Below are positions 39,961 through 48,284 of a DNA stretch of 64,000 bases, in pieces. Each line of letters starts with the position of its first letter. Positions within the stretch are counted from its first letter, which is position 1. The notes beneath the pieces are model-generated. The model was not told the DNA's origin. It ran no database searches and saw only the letters and a program-made list of their open reading frames with translations. The translations under genes were made by a program, and so were the position numbers. Source of the stretch: Symbiodinium sp. CCMP2592 (taxonomy: Eukaryota; Sar; Dinophyceae; Suessiales; Symbiodiniaceae); the NCBI GenBank assembly GCA_905221615.1, contig CAJNDT010000009.1, positions 1 to 64,000 of the forward strand, in the 5' to 3' direction.

Positions 39961-41376
39961 AGTGCAGCCAGGGCTTCGTCGGCATTTGGGGCAACCAAAA
40001 GGCCGGTAGGGCTTTCGGGCTTCTTTGCTCATCGTTTGCATCACCTCCTTCGAGGGCATGGCCTTGGCCTTCGCATGCGACTTGGCTTTGGCCTTCGGCT
40101 GCGATTTGGCTTTGGCCTTCGGCTGCGATTTGGCCTTGGCCTTCGCCTTTGATTTGGCCTTGGCCTTCGGATTCCCGTGCCCCACTGCGGCATCGGCAGC
40201 AGACGGCTTCTTCATGGCCGGGCCCTTGTCCGATTCCAGCTTGCGACTCTCCCATGCCGCCAGCATTGCATTAGCTTGCTCGGCTGGTTGCAGGGGCGGC
40301 TTATTCTGGTCGTTGGTGGTCTCGGACTGCAGCCCCCAGTTCTCAATCTGCTGCTGTTGCCCATGCGGATCTGATTGATGTCCTTGCGGCTCCGATCGAT
40401 GTCCTTGCCCCGCCTGGTTGGAAGGAACGATCTGTGCATCGGTCGGCTTTCCCTGACTCTGATGTCCTGCAGGCTGCCCCGGTTGATTGAACAGAACGAG
40501 GTTCGGCAAGCCTTGGGACTTCGGGGTTGGCGGTGCCATCCACTGCTGCTGCATATGATTGTATGCCTGCATCATCTGCTGCATCGTCATAAACTGCTGC
40601 CCATGACTCGGCAACAGCGGCACATGACTCGGCAACATATGACTCGGGAACATGCCCGGCTGATGCTGCCACGAGCTGGCAGAAGTGGAAGGCGAAACAC
40701 TCTTGTGCGACTTCCTCACGGGTCCAGTGATGCCCACTGGGCCACTTCGCACCGAAGCCTGAGGGCTGTCTTTGAAGCAACGTTCGGCCAGGTCCTTTGG
40801 CAACTGGTCGGGAGTGCTGAATGTCTGGACATGCACTGAAGCAGGCAGCATCTTCTTCACATGTCCTTTCAATGCCGCCTTAAAGTCTTGAACAGACTTC
40901 AAGAACTCGCCCGGCTCCCCCAATTCTGCTACCTGCATGTGTTGCTTGAGGAAGCTGATGGCCCTCCCGCATGACTGCTCGGTTGGGTTGCTGCACCCCA
41001 CTCGAGAGAACACCATGCTCAGCCGTGTGACCTTTGCGAGAACGTTCAGATCGGGATTGCTCAGGCAACTGACATCGTCTTCCGAGAGGAACGGAGCAAC
41101 ATCAGGCAGTTCTTGAGTGCATTTCTTCGTCCTCTTGCTAGCAGCTGCTTTTGCAATCTTCTCGGATACGATGGTGATCAGCTGATCTTTTTGCCCCGGG
41201 GAGAAAGGGGAGTCGGCGATGGTCTTCATGAGGGGTTCCATGTCTTCGTTGCCCAAGTCCATCGCCTTGAGCTGCTGCTCCAAGCTGTGAAGCTGTGCCG
41301 TCAAGACATGTTGGCGAGCCGTGTCATCCTGGAGGGTCCCGATGATGGCTTTCACCGCCGCAAATTGCTGCATCAT
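39943..41376 (-). CDS. 477-residue basic-tailed protein with Cys cluster
   Basis: Single frame starting MMQQFAAVKAIIGTLQDDTA. Residues 1-200 are helical, with a recognisable segment LPDVAPFLSEDDVSCLSNPD and VTRLSMVFSRVGCSNPTEQS. Residues 220-400 are Gln/Met/Pro-rich and probably disordered. A basic tail follows, built on KAKAKSQP repeats. The C-terminus reads RPFGCPKCRRSPGCTPSC, a compact Cys cluster of the GC.KCR...GC..C type that I have seen in many dinoflagellate proteins. The composition points to nucleic-acid binding (a Lys/Ala tail like histone H1 plus a zinc-knuckle-like end), but no activity is shown. The frame is open 12 codons upstream of the chosen Met with no other Met. Belongs to the leftward gene set of the large element. 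Confidence 0.75.
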   Translation of the reverse strand: MMQQFAAVKAIIGTLQDDTARQHVLTAQLHSLEQQLKAMDLGNEDMEPLMKTIADSPFSPGQKDQLITIVSEKIAKAAASKRTKKCTQELPDVAPFLSEDDVSCLSNPDLNVLAKVTRLSMVFSRVGCSNPTEQSCGRAISFLKQHMQVAELGEPGEFLKSVQDFKAALKGHVKKMLPASVHVQTFSTPDQLPKDLAERCFKDSPQASVRSGPVGITGPVRKSHKSVSPSTSASSWQHQPGMFPSHMLPSHVPLLPSHGQQFMTMQQMMQAYNHMQQQWMAPPTPKSQGLPNLVLFNQPGQPAGHQSQGKPTDAQIVPSNQAGQGHRSEPQGHQSDPHGQQQQIENWGLQSETTNDQNKPPLQPAEQANAMLAAWESRKLESDKGPAMKKPSAADAAVGHGNPKAKAKSKAKAKAKSQPKAKAKSQPKAKAKSHAKAKAMPSKEVMQTMSKEARKPYRPFGCPKCRRSPGCTPSCFR

Positions 41377-41580
41377 CTTCGCTGGCGACAGCGGATCTTC
41401 ACTATCGTGCTAGACAACGTGATATGTCCTGAGAACCACAACATGAGTACATGCATCATGTGTGCAAAGGTGTTGTGTGAATGTCCATCTTGTGAATGCA
41501 TCAATGAGCATGCAGGACAGCATGCAAGCGACTGCATGCAGGCTTTCTTTTTTCAACATGTATTCCATGAAACTTCGCCA

Positions 41581-41666
41581 TGCTTCTGCATGGGCATCAA
41601 AACTGTGCCAGATGCTTGTGCAATGCTTCTGCATGGGCATCAAAACTGTGCCAGATGCTTGTGCAA
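41581..41666. repeat. Exact 43-bp tandem duplication
   Basis: Two identical copies of tgcttctgcatgggcatcaa, then aactgtgccagatgcttgtg, then caa. It lies at the 3' end of the broken gene copy described next. Confidence 0.9.
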
Positions 41667-41855
41667 AGCCACGAACCTCGGGTCGGTGTTGCCGATGATC
41701 CTCTACTTCGGCAGCCGCCGCTCGAAACTCGCCTTGCTGCTGTTCGCATTCGCCAGATCTCCCGTGGATCGCATGATCTCTTGCTCTGCATGCTGAAGCT
41801 CTTTGGCCAGACAACCCGGCCGGAGAGCATTGCCCGAGTGGTTCGGATCCACACA
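41639..41855 (-). pseudogene. Broken tandem copy of the 3' end of the 206-residue gene
   Basis: The minus-strand frame ends LPK-stop-RIIGNTDPRFVALHKHLAQF-stop. The intact gene at 42,098-42,718 ends LPKRRMVGKTDPRYLALGRH then MAPF, so the two align residue for residue except for a TAG in place of Arg. Upstream, QEIMRST matches QNIIRST of the intact gene, with a deletion between. Flanking DNA is duplicated too: ccacaacatgagtacatgca at 41,438 and ccacaacatgaatatatgca at 41,911. This is therefore a tandem duplication remnant and not a separate gene. Confidence 0.75.
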
Positions 41856-42097
41856 CTGGGCGACTATATAATAGCTAGAAACTATATATAATAGGCACCC
41901 TGTCTTGAGGACCACAACATGAATATATGCATCATGTGTGCAAAGGTGTTGTGCGAAAGTCTGTATGTTGTGAATGCATGCATGAGCAGGACGAGCGACT
42001 GCATGATTTCTTTTTCAACCGATGCAGCTTCTTGTGCATGTGCCACACGAAACAAAACTCAAATCAGAGTGCATGGGCACAGTAAACAACACTGAAA

Positions 42098-42718
42098 TCA
42101 AAATGGGGCCATATGCCTCCCTAGAGCCAGGTAGCGAGGGTCGGTCTTTCCGACCATTCGCCTTTTAGGCAACTGCTTCTGGTATTGCGACTTCTTCACA
42201 TGTGGGGACCACAGCTTCGCCGTCTTGCTCAGGATGCGTGTGTGTCCCATGAAGACCACCTTGTTGGTCGATCTGATGATATTCTGCCGCAACAAAACGG
42301 TTCTGACTCTCGCCGAGACAGTATTCATCCTGATGTCAAGGGTGGCCAGTTGTCTCCCTTTCCATGCCACTCGGCCCGACAGCATGGTGCCCTGAAGCCA
42401 GACAAATCCGTCCTCGAGGCGGGCTTGAAGGTTGATGTAGAGGGTGCCAGCAGGGGCCGGGCGAATGATCATGGGTCTCACGTTGCCGTTTTGTATGGCC
42501 CGCCATAGACTCCCATCCTGATTCGCCAACGGTCGAATCATGTGGCAGTGCCATCCACGAAATGAGATCACGTCATAACCCTGGGTGAGTCTGTAGTTCG
42601 ACACATAACTCAAAGCCTCAAACTGGCCATTGTGAGGAAAGTCGCCAGAAGACCACTTATCAACGAAGGCAGCCTCGTGTGTTCGGATGTCGGGGTGCAA
42701 CACTTGATGCACTGCCAT
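42098..42718 (-). CDS. 206-residue hypothetical protein of the large element
   Basis: The chosen start is MAVHQVLHPDIRTHE at 42,718; the frame is open further upstream but that part is His/Cys-rich spacer. Readable segments: FVDKWSSGDFPHNGQFEAL, SFRGWHCHMIRPLANQDG, FVWLQGTMLSGRVAWKGRQL, VLLRQNIIRSTNKVVFMGHT and the basic end QLPKRRMVGKTDPRYLALGR. Mixed beta-strand-like composition with a basic C-terminus. I do not recognise a domain. A GCAGGGCA motif lies 79 bp upstream. A damaged second copy of its 3' end follows it at 41,639-41,855. Confidence 0.7.
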   Translation of the reverse strand: MAVHQVLHPDIRTHEAAFVDKWSSGDFPHNGQFEALSYVSNYRLTQGYDVISFRGWHCHMIRPLANQDGSLWRAIQNGNVRPMIIRPAPAGTLYINLQARLEDGFVWLQGTMLSGRVAWKGRQLATLDIRMNTVSARVRTVLLRQNIIRSTNKVVFMGHTRILSKTAKLWSPHVKKSQYQKQLPKRRMVGKTDPRYLALGRHMAPF

Positions 42719-42796
42719 GATGGATGCGGGTTGTGGCAACTGGCTCGTGACGTGCTCTGCTCGGCAACTCAAAACCTGCGGCAATGCATGACATGT

Positions 42797-42824
42797 CTGC
42801 TCACGAGCACTGCCCTGCGAGCGA
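42797..42824 (-). promoter_or_regulatory. GCAGGGCA...GCTCG motif upstream of the 206-residue gene
   Basis: On the minus strand: attcgctcgcagggcagtgc then tcgtgagc, 79 bp before the ATG at 42,718. Confidence 0.5.
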
Positions 42825-43661
42825 ATGGTGCATGCTCGTGCATGCACAAGCACACATCTGTGATTGACGTGCATGGCTGTCGATCATGCAGGGAATATAC
42901 TTCCGTGTCATGTCACGTGCTGCCCTCCAAAGGAAAGGGCTCGGCGGTCGAGTTTGTTGGTTACGATTGGCGGCTTTGGTTGTTTCTCTGTACCTTCTCT
43001 CACCGTCTCTGTCTCTTTCTGGCTGCAATGTATGCACACACTGCCGGGCTGGACCTGGCACCTTGCACATGCACACAAACATGCATGCAAATATCGCTCT
43101 CTCTTTCTGGCTGCACTGAATGCACACACTTCCGGATAGACGTGGCACCACCCCACCGCCCCGCCACCCCACTGCACCCCACCATGGGCTGCAGGCTTTT
43201 CGCTTGTGGTTTGGGTTGCTGTCTGCATGGGGTTTGGGATTTCGTATTGTGGGACTGTATATATATATATATATATATAACAGTGTTTTGGTGTTTCTGG
43301 GTTAGAAGTGTTTTGGTGTTTCTGTGTTTTCGTGCTTCCTGGTTGTGTGGCTTTGTTGTTTGGGGTGTTCGAGTTCTGGTGTTGTGGGCTGCCTCTGGCT
43401 TCTCTTTCGCTCTCTCTCTTTCTCTCTCTTGCACAGAACACATGGAAACTTCGCGAGGCTGGTACACACTCCCTGTCCCAAGGTGCACACAATCTCAGGT
43501 GCATGCAGCCGATGCAGCCAGCTTTTTTTCTTCCTTCTTCAAACAGTGTGTTCTGTACAAGAGGCAAAATGCCTGAGGTTCCGAACGGACAGCACACGGA
43601 AGCGAGGCAAAGGATGCCAGCCTAGAGGTTGCCAAGCTAGCTAGAGCCTAGGCACGAAGTT

Positions 43662-43881
43662 TATCAATCTATAAAGGGTTTTTAAAACCACAACCCAAAC
43701 CATATCAATCTATAAAATCGCTGGCAATATGGAGCCCACAATTTATCAATTTATAAAGTTGTAGCCTAAAAACACAGACAACCATATCAATCTATAAACT
43801 TTCAGGGTCCAAGGCACACACAACCATATCAATCTATAAAGTTATGTGGTTCCTGGACCCAAAACCATATCAATCTATAAA
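43662..43881. repeat. Iteron-like array: six TATCAATCTATAAA boxes at 41-42 bp spacing
   Basis: Boxes at 43,662; 43,703; 43,744 (one mismatch, TATCAATTTATAAA); 43,785; 43,827; 43,868. Start-to-start distances are 41, 41, 41, 42 and 41 bp, about four turns of B-DNA. Spacers of 27-28 bp share only a short AACCA (or similar) just before the box and are otherwise different. The array lies in non-coding DNA near the midpoint (43,857) of the 36,644-51,071 unit. The pattern fits protein-binding iterons; the binding protein is unknown. Confidence 0.85.
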
Positions 43882-44664
43882 ACCTGTGTTCTAGCCCCTA
43901 TGCACTAGAACGGCCTACTTCCGAGTTTGCCCCGGATGTTCGGACCTTACATGAAGCCTTTTTCCTTTGGCCCCGCTGCCTGTGCCGTCAATTTCCTAGC
44001 TTCTTTGCCGCAGCCGGTGCACGAGAAACGGGCTTGGGTCTATGCTGCTGTGCTGTGTGCATGAGTCTGTGGCTGCTGTGTTCTGTGTGTCTATGGCTGC
44101 TGTGTTGTGTGAGTCTGTGGCTGCTTTGCCGTTCGTGGCTGCTGCTTTTCTACCTGACAACCTATAAGCCCTTAACCCTTTCTCATGCACTCGACCACAG
44201 CCTCGGACAGATTGTGCACGGATTCCCATGCCAGGTTCATGGGTCCTGCCATTGTGCACAACCATGCATGTCTTTCGCAATGTGTTGTTCACGTGCACTC
44301 CCCGGCCTTGACCGCGAGATCGTGGCCGCGATCGCCCTTCACCAGGCCTATGTGCCACGAGACATGCATCATGATCCGGTTGCCACGAAGTGCTGAGCCC
44401 CCAGCCCGTGCCATTGGCCAGTGGTGGGGTTCATCCACCACTCCCCAATCCTCCATCCTTTTCCATCCCACTTCGGCACCGGCCCATTGGCCACCGCCCC
44501 AGGCGGTGGGACCGGCCCATTGGCCACCGCCCCCGCCGGTGCAATGGGGGGGGGGGGAGTCTGGGGCGCCGGTGGTGGTGGGGGAGGGGGGGCATGGCCT
44601 TTCCCACCCCCTGCAGGGGGTGGTGGTGGCGGTGGCCACCACTTCCTGGAGTCCTGTCAGGATT

Positions 44665-44665
<1 letters not shown>

Positions 44666-44697
<32 letters not shown>

Positions 44698-44702
44698 GTG
44701 TG

Positions 44703-44788
<86 letters not shown>

Positions 44789-44930
44789 CGTGTGTGTGTG
44801 TGCTGTGTCTCGGTGTCTCGGTGTGTGTGTGTGTGTGTGTGCCTCTGTGTCTGTTTCTTTTTTTTTTTTTGTGTGTGTGTGTGTGTGCCTGTGTGCTTGT
44901 GTAGTGTGTGTGTGTGTGTGTCTCTCTGTG
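44666..44930. repeat. (GT)n microsatellite with interruptions
   Basis: A long GT tract, then tctcggtg and poly-T interruptions, then further GT. Preceded at 44,460-44,640 by a G-rich ggtggtgg/ccaccgcc tract with two ccggcccattggccaccgcc copies. Non-coding. Confidence 0.9.
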
Positions 44931-45182
44931 TTTGTGTGCCATGTTATCAGTGCACCCACGACATCATGCATCAGCGAATCAGGCCTTGGAAGAGGCTCCC
45001 CCCGATCCGGATGCCCTCTGCTCCTCACCACATGTTGCATGCATTCGTGCTTACAAACCACTGCACCCCATGCATGACCGCATCTCCTTGCCCTTCGGCG
45101 GATGCTCTGGCTCCCGGGGCTTTTTCGAAGTCTCCACCTGCGACAGCACATGCATATCACATTGTATCCAAGAATCTATCGC

Positions 45183-45238
45183 CCTAAACCCTATAAACCC
45201 CCTATAACCCTTATAAACCCTAAACCCTTATAAACCCA
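45183..45238. repeat. Degenerate CCCTAAA-like tract
   Basis: ccctaaaccctataaacccc, then cttataaaccctaaaccc and similar. Resembles the CCCTAAA telomere type with TATA-containing variants; a similar stretch is at 39,519-39,560. Confidence 0.5.
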
Positions 45239-45570
45239 CGGACCCTTGCCTTCGGCATCTTTGTGGTCTGCCAACCCTGTCGGGTGAACACTAGAAATGT
45301 TATCCAAAATGAAGATGCTTGCGATCTTGGGCACCGGCTCCCTTTCGTGCCTTTTTGTTGCCACTGCCCTCCTGCAAACGGCAAAGGAGGAGTGGGTTAA
45401 ACAAAGAAACAGAACATTCTCCTCCGAAAGCAGCCACTTCCTCTTGGGCACCGTGGGCATTTTCTTCTCCTGCACCCAGAACTATATATAATTGTGTTAT
45501 ATATAGTTAGGGTACCGGGGCTTGGGTTTGGATTATACACTCAGATACACACACACAGAGACATGACACT

Positions 45571-45600
45571 CTCGTGTGCAGGGCGACAAGCTCGCATGCA
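45571..45600 (+). promoter_or_regulatory. Divergent GCAGGGCA-type motif copy
   Basis: ctcgtgtgcagggcgacaag then ctcgcatgca. Orientation opposite to the surrounding genes; lies at the 3' end of the 45.6-46.5 kb gene. Confidence 0.45.
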
Positions 45601-45609
45601 GGGATCTAC

Positions 45610-46041
45610 CAAGGCGGGATGGAAGCCTTCGGCTTCAGAACCACGGGGCCCATCTCCATCTCCACTTCGACCTCCTGCCAGAACACATATAAGAAAGGTT
45701 CAATATATAAGCGAGTATACATGCCGGCTCCTCGAAGCCTGAACTGTCTGATGCCTGCCAATCTGCATGCAAAAACAGGGCTCGACACTTCGCGGTTTTC
45801 GAGTTGGTGCCTCTGCAGCAGGCACCAAGTTGATCGGCTCCCGTGCCTGCATGCAGGGCTGAATTGAGTACTTCGTTATAAGCGATGGATTCGGCACCTC
45901 CGGCGGCTCTACATCGAAATCCCCCTGGCAACATGCATGCATGCCTTATATATAAGCTTGGTGTTCCAAGAGGTGTCCTCCAACCGCAGTGTGCTGGGGA
46001 TCCACGTGTTGTCGAAGTCGAGGGCTTCCCAGCCTGCAGAT

Positions 46042-46078
<37 letters not shown>

Positions 46079-46500
46079 TATACGAAACTCCGAGCAAATG
46101 ACCTTCCGGGGGTGGCTTCTCGGCACTTTTGTCCGGGTGCCGGAAGAGGCACATGCCTGCAAGGGATATTGTTCTAAAAAAACAACACAATGAATTCCCA
46201 GACGGAAAGCCCGACCTCCGTCCTTGATCAGGATCCTCCACCCCTTGCCCTTGGTCCAGCGAAGCTCCCCGGACTGGCTGGTCCACATTCCCTGCAATTG
46301 TACAAGTATATACCGGCACTCAGCAAAGTGAAATACAACAAGCCTCCTCCGTCTCCTCCATGCCCCCCAGCAGCTCGACCTGCATGAAGGAGCTCCAGTC
46401 CACGGACTCCTGCAACAAAAAATCATTTATAAGGTCCAAGCGAACGAACAAGGCCGGTCGATCCTCGGTCACATCTCCGATGGAGAACCGCATCATGGCG
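45610..46500 (-). CDS. Hypothetical gene with several micro-introns
   Basis: Coding pieces on the minus strand: RFSIGDVTEDRPALFVRL (about 46,440-46,497), ESVDWSSFMQVELLGGMEET (about 46,345-46,410), GMWTSQSGELRWTKGKGWRI onward to KVICSEF (about 46,085-46,287), WEALDFDNTWIPSTLRLEDT (about 45,975-46,045), DFDVEPPEVPNPSLITKY onward (about 45,735-45,925) and EVEVEMEMGPVVLKPKASIP (about 45,612-45,680). Gaps between them begin with gt/gc/ga and end in cag. They often contain TATATA: one is gtatatga, a (TA)n run and then ctgcag; another is gtatactcg...ctggcag (46 nt). No function recognised. Exact splice sites and phase are unresolved at two junctions. The gene lies between the 195-residue gene and the iteron array. 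Confidence 0.5.
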
Positions 46501-46966
46501 ACCCCCTATGAAGCTGCCAGCAGGGTCTGCATGACATGTGCATGTGCATTGCATATAGTGCACTGCTGTGTGCATTGCCTGGTGCATTGCTGTGATGGCA
46601 TGCGAGCATCATCTATCACATGTGGCACGTGTCTGTATATGTATACACACAGCACACCATGCCCTCGGAAAACAGGCGAAGCCATGCCTACAAAACCAGC
46701 TCGGAGCCTGCACCATGCATTGCACAAGACATTGTATCCTGACATGATCAACAGCCATCAGTCAAGCTTGCAGGACAGTTGCGAATCGCAAAACCAAGCA
46801 CAACCCCCCTATAAACCCAACTGCTGACATGGAGCTGGTGATATAAAGACTTTTCTTTCTATGAATATAGAAAAACATAGAAAAGACAGCAGCACTTTTC
46901 TTGATTTCCAGCATGCACATGAGCTACGAGTCGGGATTGCATCATGTTCGTGCTTATATGTTCTCT

Positions 46967-46992
46967 GCCGACGAGCATTGCCCTGCCGGCGA
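46967..46992 (-). promoter_or_regulatory. GCAGGGCA...GCTCG motif copy
   Basis: On the minus strand: tcgccggcagggcaatgctc then gtcggc. It is nearly identical to the copy at 50,628-50,655. It lies just after the stop codon of the 195-residue gene, thus upstream of the next gene leftward. Confidence 0.55.
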
Positions 46993-47005
46993 AAAAGCTA
47001 GCCGC

Positions 47006-47593
47006 CTATATCTCTTTCTTTCTCTTGGCTCCTCGGGGCTGCCGGTCCTTGCTCTCCGAGTTCACAAAGCCAGCTTTCAAGTGTCGCAAGTTCGCCTTTG
47101 TAAGTTCAAACCACAAAGTATGACTGCCAAGCCCTTCGAAGAGAACCTTTGCTGTGGGAGTCGGGCCACCTTCCTCGATGGCAGGCAACTGCATGTCGAT
47201 GTAATACGGGGCATATTGTTGATGTTTGGCAGCTGTGGCTTTGAAACTCTTGAAGACCTTCTTGTTTTGGGGCGGGGTGTCCTCTTGGTCGTCGTCTTCG
47301 CTTTGCAGGCGCTTTTGGATGACTTCGTTGAATGTCGTCTGTCTCTGGGTCATCAAGTCATCGAAGAATTTGCTGTTTAACGACCGGCTATCCTTGTCCT
47401 TCCGGAGATCTAGGGCCTTGCCGAACACAAATTTCGTGAAGCCTCTGTCCCACCTGCCGTTCACCGAAAACCACACCATGCCCTCTTCGTTCTTCTGAGT
47501 CGGGATCCACTGCTCGCCCTTCCCATACATGACCACGGTCTTTGTGCATAGTCGAACGTCACGATCATCTTCATGTTCAAAATCATCAGCCAT
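47006..47593 (-). CDS. 195-residue hypothetical protein of the large element
   Basis: Starts MADDFEHEDDRDVRLCTKTV. Then WIPTQKNEEGMVWFSVNGRW, DRGFTKFVFGKALDLRKDKD, a charged helix (DDLMTQRQTTFNEVIQKRLQ), an acidic break, YYIDMQLPAIEEGGPTPTAK and a basic end (GAKRKKEI). A compact, hydrophilic protein with an acidic N-terminus and basic C-terminus. No domain recognised; I recall similar predicted proteins in Symbiodinium. A shortened relative of its N-terminus lies upstream at 47,895-47,970. Confidence 0.65.
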   Translation of the reverse strand: MADDFEHEDDRDVRLCTKTVVMYGKGEQWIPTQKNEEGMVWFSVNGRWDRGFTKFVFGKALDLRKDKDSRSLNSKFFDDLMTQRQTTFNEVIQKRLQSEDDDQEDTPPQNKKVFKSFKATAAKHQQYAPYYIDMQLPAIEEGGPTPTAKVLFEGLGSHTLWFELTKANLRHLKAGFVNSESKDRQPRGAKRKKEI

Positions 47594-47894
47594 GTCGACG
47601 GGAGGTGTGTGCACACAAGAGCTCAACTACACATACAAGCTGTAACATGTCATGCAAGGATTCGCTCATGCACATGCAAGCACCTCAAGTGAATGCGGCT
47701 TTGCCAATGACAGCACACCACAACAGCGATCACGAATGGCATTTTTTGCACAGCTGCATGCTGCAATGCTGCCATCCTCGCGGTGTCATGAAGATCGTTG
47801 TGTGGCCCAAGCAAGCATATATGCATGCATGTGCCAATGCTTCCCCAAAAACCATCGTGGCATGTGCATGATGGTGCATGTGATATGCTGTGGG

Positions 47895-47970
47895 TCTGCC
47901 GGAGCCAAACCACAGTCTTTGTGCAAAGTCGCAGCCCAGCATCTTCTTCGTGTTCGGAACCAGATGCCAT
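47895..47970 (-). pseudogene. Duplicated 5' fragment of the 195-residue gene
   Basis: Starts ATG and reads MASGSEHEEDAGLRLCTKTV then VW, against MADDFEHEDDRDVRLCTKTV then VM in the intact gene. After about 25 codons the match ends in tgcatgcatg-rich DNA. Either a remnant of tandem duplication or an alternative first exon. Confidence 0.6.
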
Positions 47971-48284
47971 GTCCGTGGAACAATCTCTATAGGACTCGAG
48001 AGCTCATGAGCTACACAGCAACCGGCAACATCCGAGTTCTTGCACCGATTCACTCAGGCATGCACGAACACTTCAAAACTGACTGGGCACTGTCATGTGC
48101 CAACTACGAAGAGCAGCTGAAGCAAAGTTTGCACATGCAGCATTTTGCACTGATGCTCGAAAGCACCCATCCTGCCAGGCGCTCAGAATCGATATCTATG
48201 CCAGTGCCAGCACAGAGGCTGCATGCATGCAAGTGCCAATGCTTCCACGAAACCTCCTGTGCATGTGCATGAGATGTGCATGCC

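Noticed and set aside
43662..43881. CRISPR-like array
   Set aside because: Six short repeats with different spacers of constant size look CRISPR-like, but the repeat is only 14-18 bp, spacers share their last bases, the genome is eukaryotic and no cas genes are near. Iterons fit better.
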